Position numbers and translations under genes: made by a program | Part shown: positions 52,005-61,574 of the stretch, piece after piece | Numbering within the stretch: position 1 is the first letter of the stretch | Layout of the letters: every line of letters begins with the position of its first letter | The notes under the pieces: model-generated | Told to the model about the DNA's origin: nothing | Database searches by the model: none | The model's input: only the letters and a program-made list of their open reading frames with translations | DNA from: Sutcliffiella horikoshii | Lineage (GTDB): Bacteria; Bacillota; Bacilli; Bacillales; Bacillaceae_I | Reading direction: 5' to 3' | NCBI RefSeq assembly: GCF_008180725.1 | Contig: NZ_VTEV01000008.1 | Span: 104,151 to 168,150, forward strand | DNA: 64,000 nt

Positions 52005-53108
52005 TTATTTAGAACGTACACGAGATTCTGTTTCCATGTCGAAGAAGTGGCATTTGTTCATGTCTAACGCAAGTTGAAGCTTTTGTTGAGGCTTCACATC
52101 TGTACGGGAATCAACACGTGCTACGAAATCCTGGCCGTTAATTTGGGAATAAAGCATAGATTCTGCACCAAGAAGCTCAGATACTTCAATGACAGCTGTA
52201 ATTGTAGTTCCAACAGATGATTCAATGAAGACTGGCTCATCGTGGATATCTTCTGGACGAATTCCAAGGATGATTTCTTTTCCTACATACCCTTGGTCAC
52301 GTAGAACTTTCATTTTTCCTTCTGGAACTGCAATTTTCTGTTCGCCGATTAGGAATGTTCCATCCTCAAGTTTACCATTGAAGAAGTTCATGGCAGGAGA
52401 TCCAATGAATCCACCTACGAATACGTTTTCTGGGTTCTCGTAAACTTCTTTAGGTGAACCAACTTGTTGGATGATACCATCTTTCATTACAACTAGGCGT
52501 GTTGCCATTGTCATTGCTTCTGTTTGGTCATGCGTTACATAGATTGTTGTGGTTTGTAGACGTTGGTGAAGCTTAGAAATTTCTGCACGCATCGCTACAC
52601 GAAGCTTTGCATCAAGGTTGGATAAAGGCTCATCCATTAAGAATACTTTTGCATCACGAACGATTGCACGGCCTAGTGCTACACGCTGACGTTGACCTCC
52701 TGATAATGCTTTTGGTTTACGGTCAAGGTATTGTTCCAAGCCAAGGATTGCTGCAGCTTCTTTTACGCGGCGGTCAATCTCTTCTTTAGGGAACTTACGT
52801 AATTTTAATCCGAATGCCATGTTGTCATAGACATTCATGTGAGGATATAGTGCATAGTTTTGGAATACCATTGCGATGTCGCGGTCTTTTGGTGCAACGT
52901 CGTTCATTCTTTTGCCGTCGATTACGAAGTCACCTTTTGAGATTTCCTCAAGACCTGCAATCATACGTAGAGTTGTGGATTTACCGCAACCTGATGGACC
53001 AACGAATACGATAAATTCTTTGTCTTTGATGTGTAGGTTGAAGTCTTTAACTGCTGTTACGTCGCCTTCATACACTTTGTATATATGATCTAATTGTAAT
53101 TCTGCCAT
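52005..53108 (-). CDS. msmX: Multi-sugar ABC importer ATPase MsmX
   Basis: 367 residues: ABC domain with Walker A GPSGCGKST, Q-loop FQNYALYPHM, signature LSGGQRQRVALG, and Walker B VFLMDEPLSNLD, plus the C-terminal OB-fold regulatory domain (about residues 240-365) of the UgpC/MalK/MsmX type. In B. subtilis MsmX is shared by several sugar importers that lack their own ATPase. No permease is adjacent, in line with such a shared role. A cre-like box lies just before the ribosome site. Confidence 0.93.
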   Translation of the reverse strand: MAELQLDHIYKVYEGDVTAVKDFNLHIKDKEFIVFVGPSGCGKSTTLRMIAGLEEISKGDFVIDGKRMNDVAPKDRDIAMVFQNYALYPHMNVYDNMAFGLKLRKFPKEEIDRRVKEAAAILGLEQYLDRKPKALSGGQRQRVALGRAIVRDAKVFLMDEPLSNLDAKLRVAMRAEISKLHQRLQTTTIYVTHDQTEAMTMATRLVVMKDGIIQQVGSPKEVYENPENVFVGGFIGSPAMNFFNGKLEDGTFLIGEQKIAVPEGKMKVLRDQGYVGKEIILGIRPEDIHDEPVFIESSVGTTITAVIEVSELLGAESMLYSQINGQDFVARVDSRTDVKPQQKLQLALDMNKCHFFDMETESRVRSK

Positions 53109-53123
53109 GTGTGTTTCCTCCTA

Positions 53124-53137
53124 TGAAATCGTTTTCT
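53124..53137 (-). promoter_or_regulatory. Possible CcpA cre box in the msmX leader
   Basis: AGAAAACGATTTCA matches 13 of 14 positions of TGWAANCGNTNWCA. It sits directly upstream of the AGGAGGAAACACAC ribosome site, where a roadblock could act. Confidence 0.5.
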
Positions 53138-53242
53138 TAATCTGTTATTAGTTTACCGAAAACGCATACATTTCGTAAATGTACAAGGTGCACAAAAAAA
53201 AAGCAACGTCTTTGTGCAACGTTACTTAGGTTTTCTAAAAAC

Positions 53243-53555
53243 GGTTGATTTCCGTTTCAGGCGCTTCGCTTGCCTGCAGGTGGGCCGTGAGCTTCCTCGC
53301 TTAGTTGGAAGCCACTGAAAAAGTCTCTGATTTATGGAGTTGTTTTAGACGCCACTGTTGATTTCCGCAAATGGCTTCGCTTTCCTAGGGGCGGTGCTTG
53401 AGCTTCCTCTGCTTCGCCTGTGGGGTCTCAAGCTACCGCTATCTCCCTAAGGAGTCTTCGCCTGTTGCTGCAATCCACAGCTAGAAATCACTAATTACTT
53501 GATATTTCATTTTTTTAGGCCGCAGGAGTCTTCGCGCCTTTCACTTCAATCAACT
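53243..53555. repeat. Nested insertion: MITE-like element inside a GC-rich element
   Basis: The outer copy starts GTTGATTTCCGTTTCAGG and ends TTCACTTCAATCAACT, matching the 13371 copy. It is split at ~53307 by an inner element starting AAGCCACTGAAAAAGTC and ending near 53521 (TTTTTTTAGGCC), which shares CAAATGGCTTCGCTTTCC and later blocks with those at 54561 and 61600. So the inner insertion happened after the outer. The gap has no gene. Confidence 0.85.
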
Positions 53556-53566
53556 AGGGTTTTGCA

Positions 53567-54472
53567 TTACATAGCGTTACTTTCCATGATTATTATTGCT
53601 AGGTAGGCGGCCATGGCTCCTTGGAAGTTTTTGATGTCTATGTCTGTCCGTTCTATGAATTTATCGATTCGGTATTGAAGACTGTTACGGTGCATAAACA
53701 GTTTCTTGGCTGTTAATGATACATTCATATTATTTTCTATATAGACTTTTACGCTTTGTAAAAGTTCTTTTTCATCATCTAGCATTGTGCCAAACATATT
53801 TTTGATATAAGAGGTTTGTTGAGCATCTATGTTTTCTGTCAGCATAAAAGGGAGGGCGTGTTGAAATGTATGTATGTTTGCCTGCTTCCTTGCTTTTACG
53901 GATCGTTCAAAGCAATTTTGTTCCCAGTGAAATATGTCTGCCAATTTTTCTTCTAAATTGGTGTATGCTCCGATATACAACTTTACATTCGTATAGAAGT
54001 CAGAAGCAGTGATGTCAATAATGTCATGGAGAGGAACAGTTTCCTCTTCTTTCACTTCAGACAGAAAGTCCACAATCACTCCGGAAGTAAAGTTTTTCCA
54101 TACAATCTCCATGTCGCTATCAAAAAACGCAACTAAAGCTTCTCTCCATTCTTCCTTGTTTAATAGTGGTTCGGAGAATTCAAAATGGATGAAGCGGAAA
54201 GACCTTGGGTAAGTATATGGTGTCTTTTGGGGAGCGCGGCCAAATAATAATTCATACCACCACTGTTCCTTTTCACTCCTAGACAGTTGATGTTCTTCTA
54301 CCTTTTGCAAAAATGTTTCTAACAACAAAATATCTTTTGTAGACAATGCTTCTTTTTCTATTCCAAAATATTCATTTGCTGATGAAGTGAACCATAGATA
54401 ATGTGAAAAATTATATGGGGAGGATGTCTGGATAAGAGCATCGTTAAATATTTTTTTTAGTTGGTTGTACAT
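53567..54472 (-). CDS. PucR/CdaR-type transcriptional regulator
   Basis: 301 residues from ATG 54472 (GGAAAGGGATTAAAC upstream). The C-terminal ~60 residues form the PucR-type HTH (VYIENNMNVSLTAKKLFMHR then NSLQYRIDKF). The N-terminal 220 residues are an undefined effector domain. Proteins of this type switch sugar-diacid, purine or other catabolic genes. It lies after msmX on the same strand with repeats between. No clear target. Confidence 0.8.
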   Translation of the reverse strand: MYNQLKKIFNDALIQTSSPYNFSHYLWFTSSANEYFGIEKEALSTKDILLLETFLQKVEEHQLSRSEKEQWWYELLFGRAPQKTPYTYPRSFRFIHFEFSEPLLNKEEWREALVAFFDSDMEIVWKNFTSGVIVDFLSEVKEEETVPLHDIIDITASDFYTNVKLYIGAYTNLEEKLADIFHWEQNCFERSVKARKQANIHTFQHALPFMLTENIDAQQTSYIKNMFGTMLDDEKELLQSVKVYIENNMNVSLTAKKLFMHRNSLQYRIDKFIERTDIDIKNFQGAMAAYLAIIIMESNAM

Positions 54473-54560
54473 GTTTAATCCCTTTCCTTCTAAGCTATTC
54501 CTTCTATTATATCGAAGAGGACACGGTATACAAAGGAATAAAAAAATCCTCCGAAAAAGG

Positions 54561-54775
54561 GAGGCCACTGAAAAAGTCTTTGATTTTAGATTTTATTTAG
54601 ACACCGCTGTGGATTTCCGCAAATGGCTTCGCTTTCCTAGGGGCTGTGCTTGAGCCTCCTCGCTTCACTGCGGGGTCTTAAGCTACAGCTATCTCCCTCA
54701 GGAGTCTTCGCCTTTTGCTCCAATCCACAGCTAGAAATTACTAATTACATGATGATTCAGTTTTTCAGTGGCCTC
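54561..54775. repeat. MITE-like element, 215 bp, with 15-bp TIRs and target duplication
   Basis: Ends GAGGCCACTGAAAAA and TTTTTCAGTGGCCTC are perfect complements. It is flanked by AAAAAGG on both sides (54554-54560 and 54776-54782), a 7-bp direct repeat suggesting target-site duplication. No ORF inside, so it must use an outside transposase. The interior shows GCAAATGGCTTCGCTTTCC and CTCAGGAGTCTTCGCC. Confidence 0.92.
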
Positions 54776-54791
54776 AAAAAGGGGAAGGGTT

Positions 54792-54977
54792 TCATCGTTC
54801 TTCTATAGGTGGTTCTTCTTTTTCTAAATTACGTGCTTCTTCTATGTTAGTGTATTGGTCCCGTTCAAAGACAGTTCCACCTGCTAACCCTTCATTGATA
54901 TACCTGTCAACATCCATGAAATATTCATCTCTGCCTTCATATTGTGGGCCTTTATCGGTCTTTTTCTTATCTTTCAT
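54792..54977 (-). CDS. Small acidic, hydrophilic protein, unknown
   Basis: 61 residues, very charged, no membrane span (starts MKDKKKTDKGPQYEGRDEYF, ends EKEEPPIEER). ATG is preceded by AAAGGAGGGAATTTTT. Similar short proteins are common near spore genes, but I do not know the family. Confidence 0.65.
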   Translation of the reverse strand: MKDKKKTDKGPQYEGRDEYFMDVDRYINEGLAGGTVFERDQYTNIEEARNLEKEEPPIEER

Positions 54978-55028
54978 AAAAATTCCCTCCTTTTTAGTTA
55001 GTTTATCTAAAGGAGGGGAAATGATTCT

Positions 55029-55241
55029 TCAATCGTAAACGTGAAATAGCATCAGTTCATGAATCTGAGCTTCTACGGCTTGTTTTTCTTCTTCGGAAAA
55101 GGTTTGTGATTCTGGCCATTCTATGGAACCGTTTTTGTGATAGACGGCTTTTACGGAGTGACCTTTATAAAAAAAGGAAAGATGCCATCCTGGCAGTTGG
55201 TTATTTTGATAGAAAGGTTTTAATTGAAAGTGTGAAATCAT
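55029..55241 (-). CDS. yheE: YheE-like small protein (DUF5342)
   Basis: 70 residues. MISHFQLKPFYQNNQLPGWH, then SFFYKGHSVKAVYHKNGSIEW fits the YheE/DUF5342 pattern, and it sits beside yheD/yheC genes as in B. subtilis. Function unknown. Ribosome site GAGGAGGAAAAGGC. Confidence 0.7.
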   Translation of the reverse strand: MISHFQLKPFYQNNQLPGWHLSFFYKGHSVKAVYHKNGSIEWPESQTFSEEEKQAVEAQIHELMLFHVYD

Positions 55242-55289
55242 GCCTTTTCCTCCTCATGGTGTAATGACGACTTGTAACATTATTCGACA

Positions 55290-56483
55290 TTATGTGGAGG
55301 ATTCCTGCATGGAAAAACCAGATCGTTCATAGAATACCTTGGTAATATTTTCAGTTGCACGTTGCTTTATCGGAGGCTCATCAAAATCCATTGGCTTGGC
55401 ATTCAATTCAAAGATAAAATGATTTCCTTCAGGTGTTATTCCAATGTCTGCCGAGAATTCCCCTATATCATCATAAAAAGAAGAAAGCTGTTTTCCACAT
55501 TGGTATATAAGTTGTTCGATTGTTTCATGGTCTGTTTTAACTGGTAGCTCTTCCGTTCCCACAATTACTCCACCTGCAGGGACGTGGGTGGTTACCTGCT
55601 GTTTTTTCGCCATTCGAACGCCTACTCCTGTAATAGCAAAACGATTTCCGCTTGAGTGGGCCAAAACGCGGTAATCAAATTTCTTGCCTCTCATCGGCAA
55701 TGTAGTGATGGCTTCCTGAATAATATAAGAGTTTAAAGGTTCTTCTTTTTCAAAATAACGGGCAAGTTTATTTATAGATGGAAAAAGGACGGTAGTGGTG
55801 GATGTTGACTTCATCAAGTACGTGTTTCCATTTTTGGTTATCAGAAAAACTCCTTTTCCTCTCTTGCTTTTTCTTTTTTTTATATATACTTCCGGGTAGG
55901 TCGAGAGATACTCTGCTAATGTTTCTTCTGATAGAAGGTCTGTTTTTGGTAAGTGATGTGACAACATGTCGTTATCATTAAGCTGTAAGTATAACTCCCA
56001 TTTATCAAAAAAATGTGGGTTGAAAACTGGTATATGATAAAGAGAGGTAAGCTTTTCTGTTTGCTCTAAGAAAAGTTTTTCGTCCTCATATCGTGACAAG
56101 CGATTATATAAAAGATCAGGAAGTGGGGTTTGTATCTTGATCCAATGGTCGTGTGTTGGCAGATAACAAAAACCGTTTATTCCATCTTCTGTAAGTTGTT
56201 GTGGAGTAACGACCACAGATAATCCACCAGATTGTTGTATCGTTCGCTGTATTCTTTTAAAAAGACCGATATTCCCTATAAAACCATCCTGTTTGGGACT
56301 TGCCAAAATACCGATAAGCGGACCGGCTTTCATGTCCTTAAGGAGGAACGGGAAGCTAATATGCTTTGAGGTATGCTCCATTTTATATGGAACAGAAAAG
56401 TACTTTCCCAATGTTACTTTTTTACCTTCATCAAATTGATGGTACCACGTCTGGGAGGTAATCTCATAAAATAGTTCAATCAT
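55290..56483 (-). CDS. YheC/YheD-family ATP-grasp protein, fourth in tandem
   Basis: 397 residues. ATP-grasp core: KKRKSKRGKGVFLITKNGN (ATP-binding Lys/loop) and GEFSADIGITPEG...FIFELNAKP, the metal-binding Glu/Asn pair. N-terminal ~110 residues are family-specific. YheC and YheD are spore-coat-associated; the amino-ligase substrate is unknown. ATGA overlap with the gene upstream. The final gene of a four-gene run. Confidence 0.85.
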   Translation of the reverse strand: MIELFYEITSQTWYHQFDEGKKVTLGKYFSVPYKMEHTSKHISFPFLLKDMKAGPLIGILASPKQDGFIGNIGLFKRIQRTIQQSGGLSVVVTPQQLTEDGINGFCYLPTHDHWIKIQTPLPDLLYNRLSRYEDEKLFLEQTEKLTSLYHIPVFNPHFFDKWELYLQLNDNDMLSHHLPKTDLLSEETLAEYLSTYPEVYIKKRKSKRGKGVFLITKNGNTYLMKSTSTTTVLFPSINKLARYFEKEEPLNSYIIQEAITTLPMRGKKFDYRVLAHSSGNRFAITGVGVRMAKKQQVTTHVPAGGVIVGTEELPVKTDHETIEQLIYQCGKQLSSFYDDIGEFSADIGITPEGNHFIFELNAKPMDFDEPPIKQRATENITKVFYERSGFSMQESST

Positions 56484-57841
56484 GAAAAAACACCTTCCGG
56501 ATTTTTTATTGTATGCTCAGTCAAATAAACCGCATATTCAATGGACAGCTTGCGAGTTAAAATATCTTCGTTCCTCAATTTTGGATGATAGAAGATGGAA
56601 CGGCCAGGCTTGGAGTTTGCTTCAAACATCCAAAGCTTGTGTTCTTTATCAAGCCCGAAATCAAAACCGATTTCCCCGATAAATCCAGGCATATGAGTAT
56701 CAATGGCATTACTTATTAAAAGGGAGGCTTGTGACAATTTACTGATGACTGCTTCTTTTTCATCTTTTTCTGTAAATATTTCAGAAATCGTCTTGATCAC
56801 TCCGCCGCTGTTGGCGTGGGTGGTTATGCTCCCTTTGCCGCTAAGCTTGGCAGCCATCGCACTCACAACCCAATTTCCGTGTTCATCCTTATTCGTATGA
56901 ACACGAAAATCAACGAAGGATTCCTCTACTTTTAACAACGGAATACCTTGTTGAATGAGATATGAGGACAGGTCCTTGTTTTTAAGGACATGTGCCAACA
57001 GGGCTTCAAGAGAGGAAGAACGCTGCAGCTTATTAACAAAATCCTCATTTTTATAGCGAGCATAATAGGCTTCTTCTTCACGGTTATAAATAATTTTGTA
57101 AACACCTAGTCCTAAACTCCCATTTGTAGGTTTTAGGTATATGAAAGGATATTTAGATAATAATTTTTCCATTTTCGCAATGGACACGTTATTATGTGTC
57201 TCTGGTAGATAAGGGACAATATTTTCTTCAATCATAAGCTTCTGATGAATATCCCATTTGTTGAAGAAACCTGGGTTGAACCAGGGAATGGCATAATCCT
57301 TTTGCATTTTTTCTCTTGTATGTGCAAGAAGCCTATGTTTCTCTGTCCGCCTGTTAGGAAGGCGATCGTAAACAACATGAGGAAATGGGAGTGTCCTTTT
57401 TCTCCAACCCTGCTCTGTAAACATGAAGCCTTCCATCGTACCCTCTTCCCAATCAATATGATTAGCACCGAATAGAAACATATAAGCACCAACTTTTCTC
57501 TCCGTTGCCAGCAGTTTGGAGAAGAATAATGAACGTTCACCTATTGGTCTAATCATGGAGCTAGTAAACCCTGCTGTGAAAATTCCAATCAGCGGGCCAA
57601 GATGAAGTGTGCCCTCATGAACAAATACATGGATGTTACCTTCATAAGGAACAAGCAACTTTTTAAACAATGGTTCAGAAAGATAGAGAGAATGCCCTCC
57701 ATGTGAGATCCCATGGCAGGCATACTGATGTGTTCCAAAAGCGATCGATTCTATATGGACGTTGCTAATCTCTTCCGGAACAAGAATTTGGTGTTCTTTT
57801 AAGTCATCTCTGCATTTAACATGTATGAGTGCTTTCAACAT
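56480..57841 (-). CDS. YheC/YheD-family ATP-grasp protein, third in tandem (long type)
   Basis: About 453 residues from ATG 57841 (CGGGAG 6 bp upstream; ATG 57844 and GTG 57862 are alternatives), the length of YheD. FIYLKPTNGSLGLGVYKI is the ATP-binding loop and GEIGFDFGLDKEHKLWMFEA-NSKPGRS the metal-binding part. DRLPNRRTEKH and WFNPGFFNKWDIHQKL are shared with the other long copy. Role as for the fourth gene; in B. subtilis YheD forms rings around the forming spore. Confidence 0.87.
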   Translation of the reverse strand: MLKALIHVKCRDDLKEHQILVPEEISNVHIESIAFGTHQYACHGISHGGHSLYLSEPLFKKLLVPYEGNIHVFVHEGTLHLGPLIGIFTAGFTSSMIRPIGERSLFFSKLLATERKVGAYMFLFGANHIDWEEGTMEGFMFTEQGWRKRTLPFPHVVYDRLPNRRTEKHRLLAHTREKMQKDYAIPWFNPGFFNKWDIHQKLMIEENIVPYLPETHNNVSIAKMEKLLSKYPFIYLKPTNGSLGLGVYKIIYNREEEAYYARYKNEDFVNKLQRSSSLEALLAHVLKNKDLSSYLIQQGIPLLKVEESFVDFRVHTNKDEHGNWVVSAMAAKLSGKGSITTHANSGGVIKTISEIFTEKDEKEAVISKLSQASLLISNAIDTHMPGFIGEIGFDFGLDKEHKLWMFEANSKPGRSIFYHPKLRNEDILTRKLSIEYAVYLTEHTIKNPEGVFS

Positions 57842-57858
57842 CATCAACTCCCGTTTGC

Positions 57859-58917
57859 TCACCTTTTAATAGACGACAAGTACATGCAGTACTTGCTCGG
57901 GGCTTCATAAATTTCTGTCTGTACAGAAGGAGAAGCCATTGTTACTATCTTATGACCGGGCTTTGAATTAATATCTAAAATCCATAAATTATAGTCAGGA
58001 TCGATCCCAATGTCTATCCCCAATTCGAAAAGTGGAGAGATCATCTGGTCAATCGCCAAAGGAAGATGTTCTACAATGACCTGCAGCTTCCTTTCTAATT
58101 CTTCTTTTTTCGTACGTCGCAAGCCTTGAGTAATGACAGTGAAAGGAAGCATTTCCCCGCCACCGGCAAGATTGGATGTGATATGATTCTGTTGGCCTGT
58201 CCGGATACAACGCACTCTTTCCGTCCAGTTTCCTTCATCATTTTTTTGTAGAAATATCCTTAAATCAAATGGAACATCCTTTTTATTTTGCAAAGGTAGA
58301 AAAGGTTGAAAAATATACTCTGTATCCTTCATGCGACTATGCAGCCACTTTTTTAGGTGATTATCTGTCTTAAAGATATAGAGTGATTCTCCTGGTTGAA
58401 CCACCTCTTTTACGATATATTGGCCATCGATCCTTTCTACCTTTATTAACCCTCTCCCTTGGGAGCCATTGGTGGGTTTAAGTAGCCAACCATTCTTTTG
58501 ACGGAAGTGTGATAACAAAAATGTGACGCTTGTTAGTTTCTTTGTTAGAGGAAAGAAAGATTGAATTTCCTGTATCGTTGATAATTTGTTATAGACTTCC
58601 CATTTATTTGGGAGGCCGTATCCTAGGAACTGTACATTTTCCTGTAACTTCAATGAGTCTGTTCCTGGCTTAAAGAGTTGCGCTTCCTTGGTTCCATAAT
58701 AACAACGATCATAAATAAACGAAGGAATGGGAAATGTGGAGTCCTTCCATTCCTTCTTGTTTGAAGTGTACACTAGGCCAGATACGTGAGATGTCCTTTC
58801 TGTTAATTGAGTTGGTGAAATGATGCATATCATGACACCATTTTTCGCAGCATGTTCGGCTATTTTTGTAAGATAAAAAGTCGGTTGTGAAAATGAGAGG
58901 ACACCTAGGGTGATCAT
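57859..58917 (-). CDS. YheC/YheD-family ATP-grasp protein, second in tandem (short type)
   Basis: 352 residues, close to YheC length. WLLKPTNGSQGRGLIKVERI is the ATP loop and GIDIGIDPDYNLWILDINSK-PGH the metal-site motif. It shows DRCYYGTKEA, the same position as DR..NR in the long copies. It starts 1 bp after the first gene and its TGA overlaps the GTG of the third. Confidence 0.87.
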   Translation of the reverse strand: MITLGVLSFSQPTFYLTKIAEHAAKNGVMICIISPTQLTERTSHVSGLVYTSNKKEWKDSTFPIPSFIYDRCYYGTKEAQLFKPGTDSLKLQENVQFLGYGLPNKWEVYNKLSTIQEIQSFFPLTKKLTSVTFLLSHFRQKNGWLLKPTNGSQGRGLIKVERIDGQYIVKEVVQPGESLYIFKTDNHLKKWLHSRMKDTEYIFQPFLPLQNKKDVPFDLRIFLQKNDEGNWTERVRCIRTGQQNHITSNLAGGGEMLPFTVITQGLRRTKKEELERKLQVIVEHLPLAIDQMISPLFELGIDIGIDPDYNLWILDINSKPGHKIVTMASPSVQTEIYEAPSKYCMYLSSIKR

Positions 58918-58918
58918 A

Positions 58919-60295
58919 TTATCTCTCCTTTAAGTGTTCGTGTATAAGATATAAACAGTAGATAATAACAGCTTTGGCAGAAGGGCGGATACTCCTTGCG
59001 TTTACTGGTTGATCTAAATTCTTGGATGGTTTTGTATTTACCTCAATGATCCAAGGATGGCCAGTGGTATCAATTGCAAGGTCAATACCCAATTCTCCAA
59101 AAAGTCCATCTGAGGCAGCCCCGATTTCGTTTGCCACTTCAAGTGCCAATTCCTTTAGGAGTTTTCGAATTTGCGGTAGTTCTCTTGTGTCAAATTTCGT
59201 TCGAAGTACATGTTGGACTGAAAGCATTTCTCCTCCCTGGGCAAGGTTTGATACGAATGATCCGCTCTTTGAGGCCCTGGCGGTAGAAGAGGTAACCTGC
59301 CAACGATTATTTTCGGTGCGATGACACAGATAGCGAAAATCCACGGGCCTCCCATCTAAATGAAGAAGGTCTAACCCTTGCTGAAGGATGTATTGCCTTT
59401 TCTTGATCTCAGGAGAAAGTCGCTTGTACAAATCAGTTATACTGCTATATTTTTGGGATACTTGTTGTTGAAGGGAAGAGTAATCCAGTGTGTACCCATC
59501 TTGAGTTTTGCAAACTTTAAATATCTGTTTACCTTGACTGCCATTGATTGGTTTCAAAAAAAGAGTAGAATGAATTTCTAACCAAGATTCCAGTCGTTTG
59601 GCAGAAAATAGTGCTGTCTCTGGCAAATAAGGAGTCAAATGGTCTGCATGGACAAGCTGTTCATGTACGGTCCATTTGTTTAGGAAATGATCATTAAAGT
59701 ATGGAATCTCCCATTCTTGCAATTGATCAGTAAATTCACGAAACATTTCACTCTTCTCGTTCGTACGTTTATGGAGGCGATTGTGCACGACTTGAGGATA
59801 TGGAAGCAGAGCTTTGTTCCAGATGTTGTTCTCCAAGTAGTACCCCTCAATATGTCTTTCTTTCCATTGATCGTGAAGCGTGAAAACATAGAAGATAACA
59901 CCGATATCTTCCGAATAGTTGGCAAGCTCCATGCAATACTCTTCAATAGATTTAAGATCGATACATTCTTCGTCCTTCATTCCTATTTCTGTGAGGAGGG
60001 CGATAACAGGGCCGATATGGAGTGTGTTCGATTCTGTGTTAAATGTGATGAGGTAAGATCGTTCCTCATCAAAAAGTAACAAAGATTTCTGGATAATTTG
60101 GTCCAGTTTCAACACGTTTTCTTCTATATTGATAGTTACGATATTACATGTCATTGTATTCCGGCTACATTGAATCGTACATAAAGATATATGTTCAGGA
60201 AGCTTTAATTTTTTTGCTAAAGTTTCACTTACTTGTATAATTGGTACAAGTGAATTATTTTCAATAGGAATTACCCTTGCAGCTAAAAAATTCAT
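58919..60295 (-). CDS. YheC/YheD-family ATP-grasp protein, first in tandem (long type)
   Basis: 458 residues, YheD length. LFLKPINGSQGKQIFKV, then GELGIDLAIDTTGHPWIIEV-NTKPSKN. N-terminal ~190 residues have a pair of beta domains that the short copies lack. Ribosome site GAGGGAAAAAC. Divergent from yheB. It starts the four-gene operon, which runs long-short-long-short. Confidence 0.88.
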   Translation of the reverse strand: MNFLAARVIPIENNSLVPIIQVSETLAKKLKLPEHISLCTIQCSRNTMTCNIVTINIEENVLKLDQIIQKSLLLFDEERSYLITFNTESNTLHIGPVIALLTEIGMKDEECIDLKSIEEYCMELANYSEDIGVIFYVFTLHDQWKERHIEGYYLENNIWNKALLPYPQVVHNRLHKRTNEKSEMFREFTDQLQEWEIPYFNDHFLNKWTVHEQLVHADHLTPYLPETALFSAKRLESWLEIHSTLFLKPINGSQGKQIFKVCKTQDGYTLDYSSLQQQVSQKYSSITDLYKRLSPEIKKRQYILQQGLDLLHLDGRPVDFRYLCHRTENNRWQVTSSTARASKSGSFVSNLAQGGEMLSVQHVLRTKFDTRELPQIRKLLKELALEVANEIGAASDGLFGELGIDLAIDTTGHPWIIEVNTKPSKNLDQPVNARSIRPSAKAVIIYCLYLIHEHLKER

Positions 60296-60413
60296 GTTTT
60301 TCCCTCATTTTTTGTCTAAGGTTAGGCTGTTTAGGAGAAACAGGGGAATTTGCCCCACAATCTATAGTATTGAAATGCAGATAAATCGGTGATTAGAAAG
60401 AGGTTGACGATAG

Positions 60414-61547
60414 ATGGATATCTTGTTTGTTATTGTAATGATGATGGCGATTGGCGCCTTAATAGGCGGGGTTACCAATTCCCTTGCGATTCGAATGCTG
60501 TTCAGACCTTATAACCCAATCTATATCTTTGGGAAAAGAGTTCCATTTACACCTGGATTGATACCGAAGAGAAGATCTGAACTTGCAGATCAACTTGGGA
60601 AATTGGTGATGGAACATCTTCTGACTGCAGAAAGCATGAAAAGAAGATTAATGAATAGTTCTTTTCAGGAAAAGTCAGAGCAATGGATAAAAGAAGAATT
60701 GGACCGATACCTCGATAAAGGGGTAAGTGTTCAAGAAGTATTAAAGAAGTTTGGGATAGAGGACGCAGAAACCCTTTTTCAAGAAAATTTACATCAAATC
60801 GTGGAAAGAAAATATGAAGAAGTAATGGGGCAATTGCGTTCGAAACCTATTCAACAAGTGTTGCCGGCGAATATGTTGCATTCTGTGGAGAGCAATATTC
60901 CCGCAGTGTCTGAATTCATCTTGAATAAAGCAATCTACCATTTTGAAAGTGTGGAAGGAAAACGGCAGTTGTCTAAAATGATCAACGACTTTATCGCTAC
61001 CCGAGGCAAATTGGGAAGTGTTGTTCAAATGTTTATGGGCAACTATCCTTTGGTCGATAAGGTGCAGCCTGAAATTATCAAATTCCTCAAGCATGATGGC
61101 ACAAAAGATGTCTTAATTAATGTCTTGTATCGGGAATGGAACAAACTGAAGGAGATGGAGATGCAGGAAGTCGAAAATAAAGTTTCCAAGGAAGCAATTC
61201 TTTCCTCTCTTCATACAGTAGTAGAACGCACAGTGGATGTTCCAAAGTGGATGAACAAAACCGTGAAGGAAGCAATAGAACCTATTTATCCTTGGATGAT
61301 GGAAAAGTTAATTCCTTCTGCATTCTCTACAGGCAGTGAACTTTTGCTCGAGAAATTGGAAGAACTGCTTGTAAGATTGAAACTAGAAGAAGTGGTGCGA
61401 GATCAGGTCGAATCCTTCTCTCTTCAAGAAGTAGAAGAAATGGTACTATCCGTCTCCCGTCGCGAACTTAAACTAATCACCTATCTCGGAGCTCTACTTG
61501 GTGGCCTAATAGGACTACTACAAGGATTACTAGTGCTGGTTCTTTAG
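60414..61547 (+). CDS. yheB: DUF445 membrane protein YheB
   Basis: 377 residues, the same length as B. subtilis YheB. An N-terminal membrane span with [16 protein letters not shown], a motif typical of DUF445, then a long helical part and a C-terminal membrane span ([20 protein letters not shown]). Function unknown. Divergent from the ATP-grasp operon and followed by repeats, then yheA. Confidence 0.9.
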   Translation: MDILFVIVMMMAIGALIGGVTNSLAIRMLFRPYNPIYIFGKRVPFTPGLIPKRRSELADQLGKLVMEHLLTAESMKRRLMNSSFQEKSEQWIKEELDRYLDKGVSVQEVLKKFGIEDAETLFQENLHQIVERKYEEVMGQLRSKPIQQVLPANMLHSVESNIPAVSEFILNKAIYHFESVEGKRQLSKMINDFIATRGKLGSVVQMFMGNYPLVDKVQPEIIKFLKHDGTKDVLINVLYREWNKLKEMEMQEVENKVSKEAILSSLHTVVERTVDVPKWMNKTVKEAIEPIYPWMMEKLIPSAFSTGSELLLEKLEELLVRLKLEEVVRDQVESFSLQEVEEMVLSVSRRELKLITYLGALLGGLIGLLQGLLVLVL

Positions 61548-61574
61548 AGAGTTTCCCTTTAGATTGAAGTGTAA

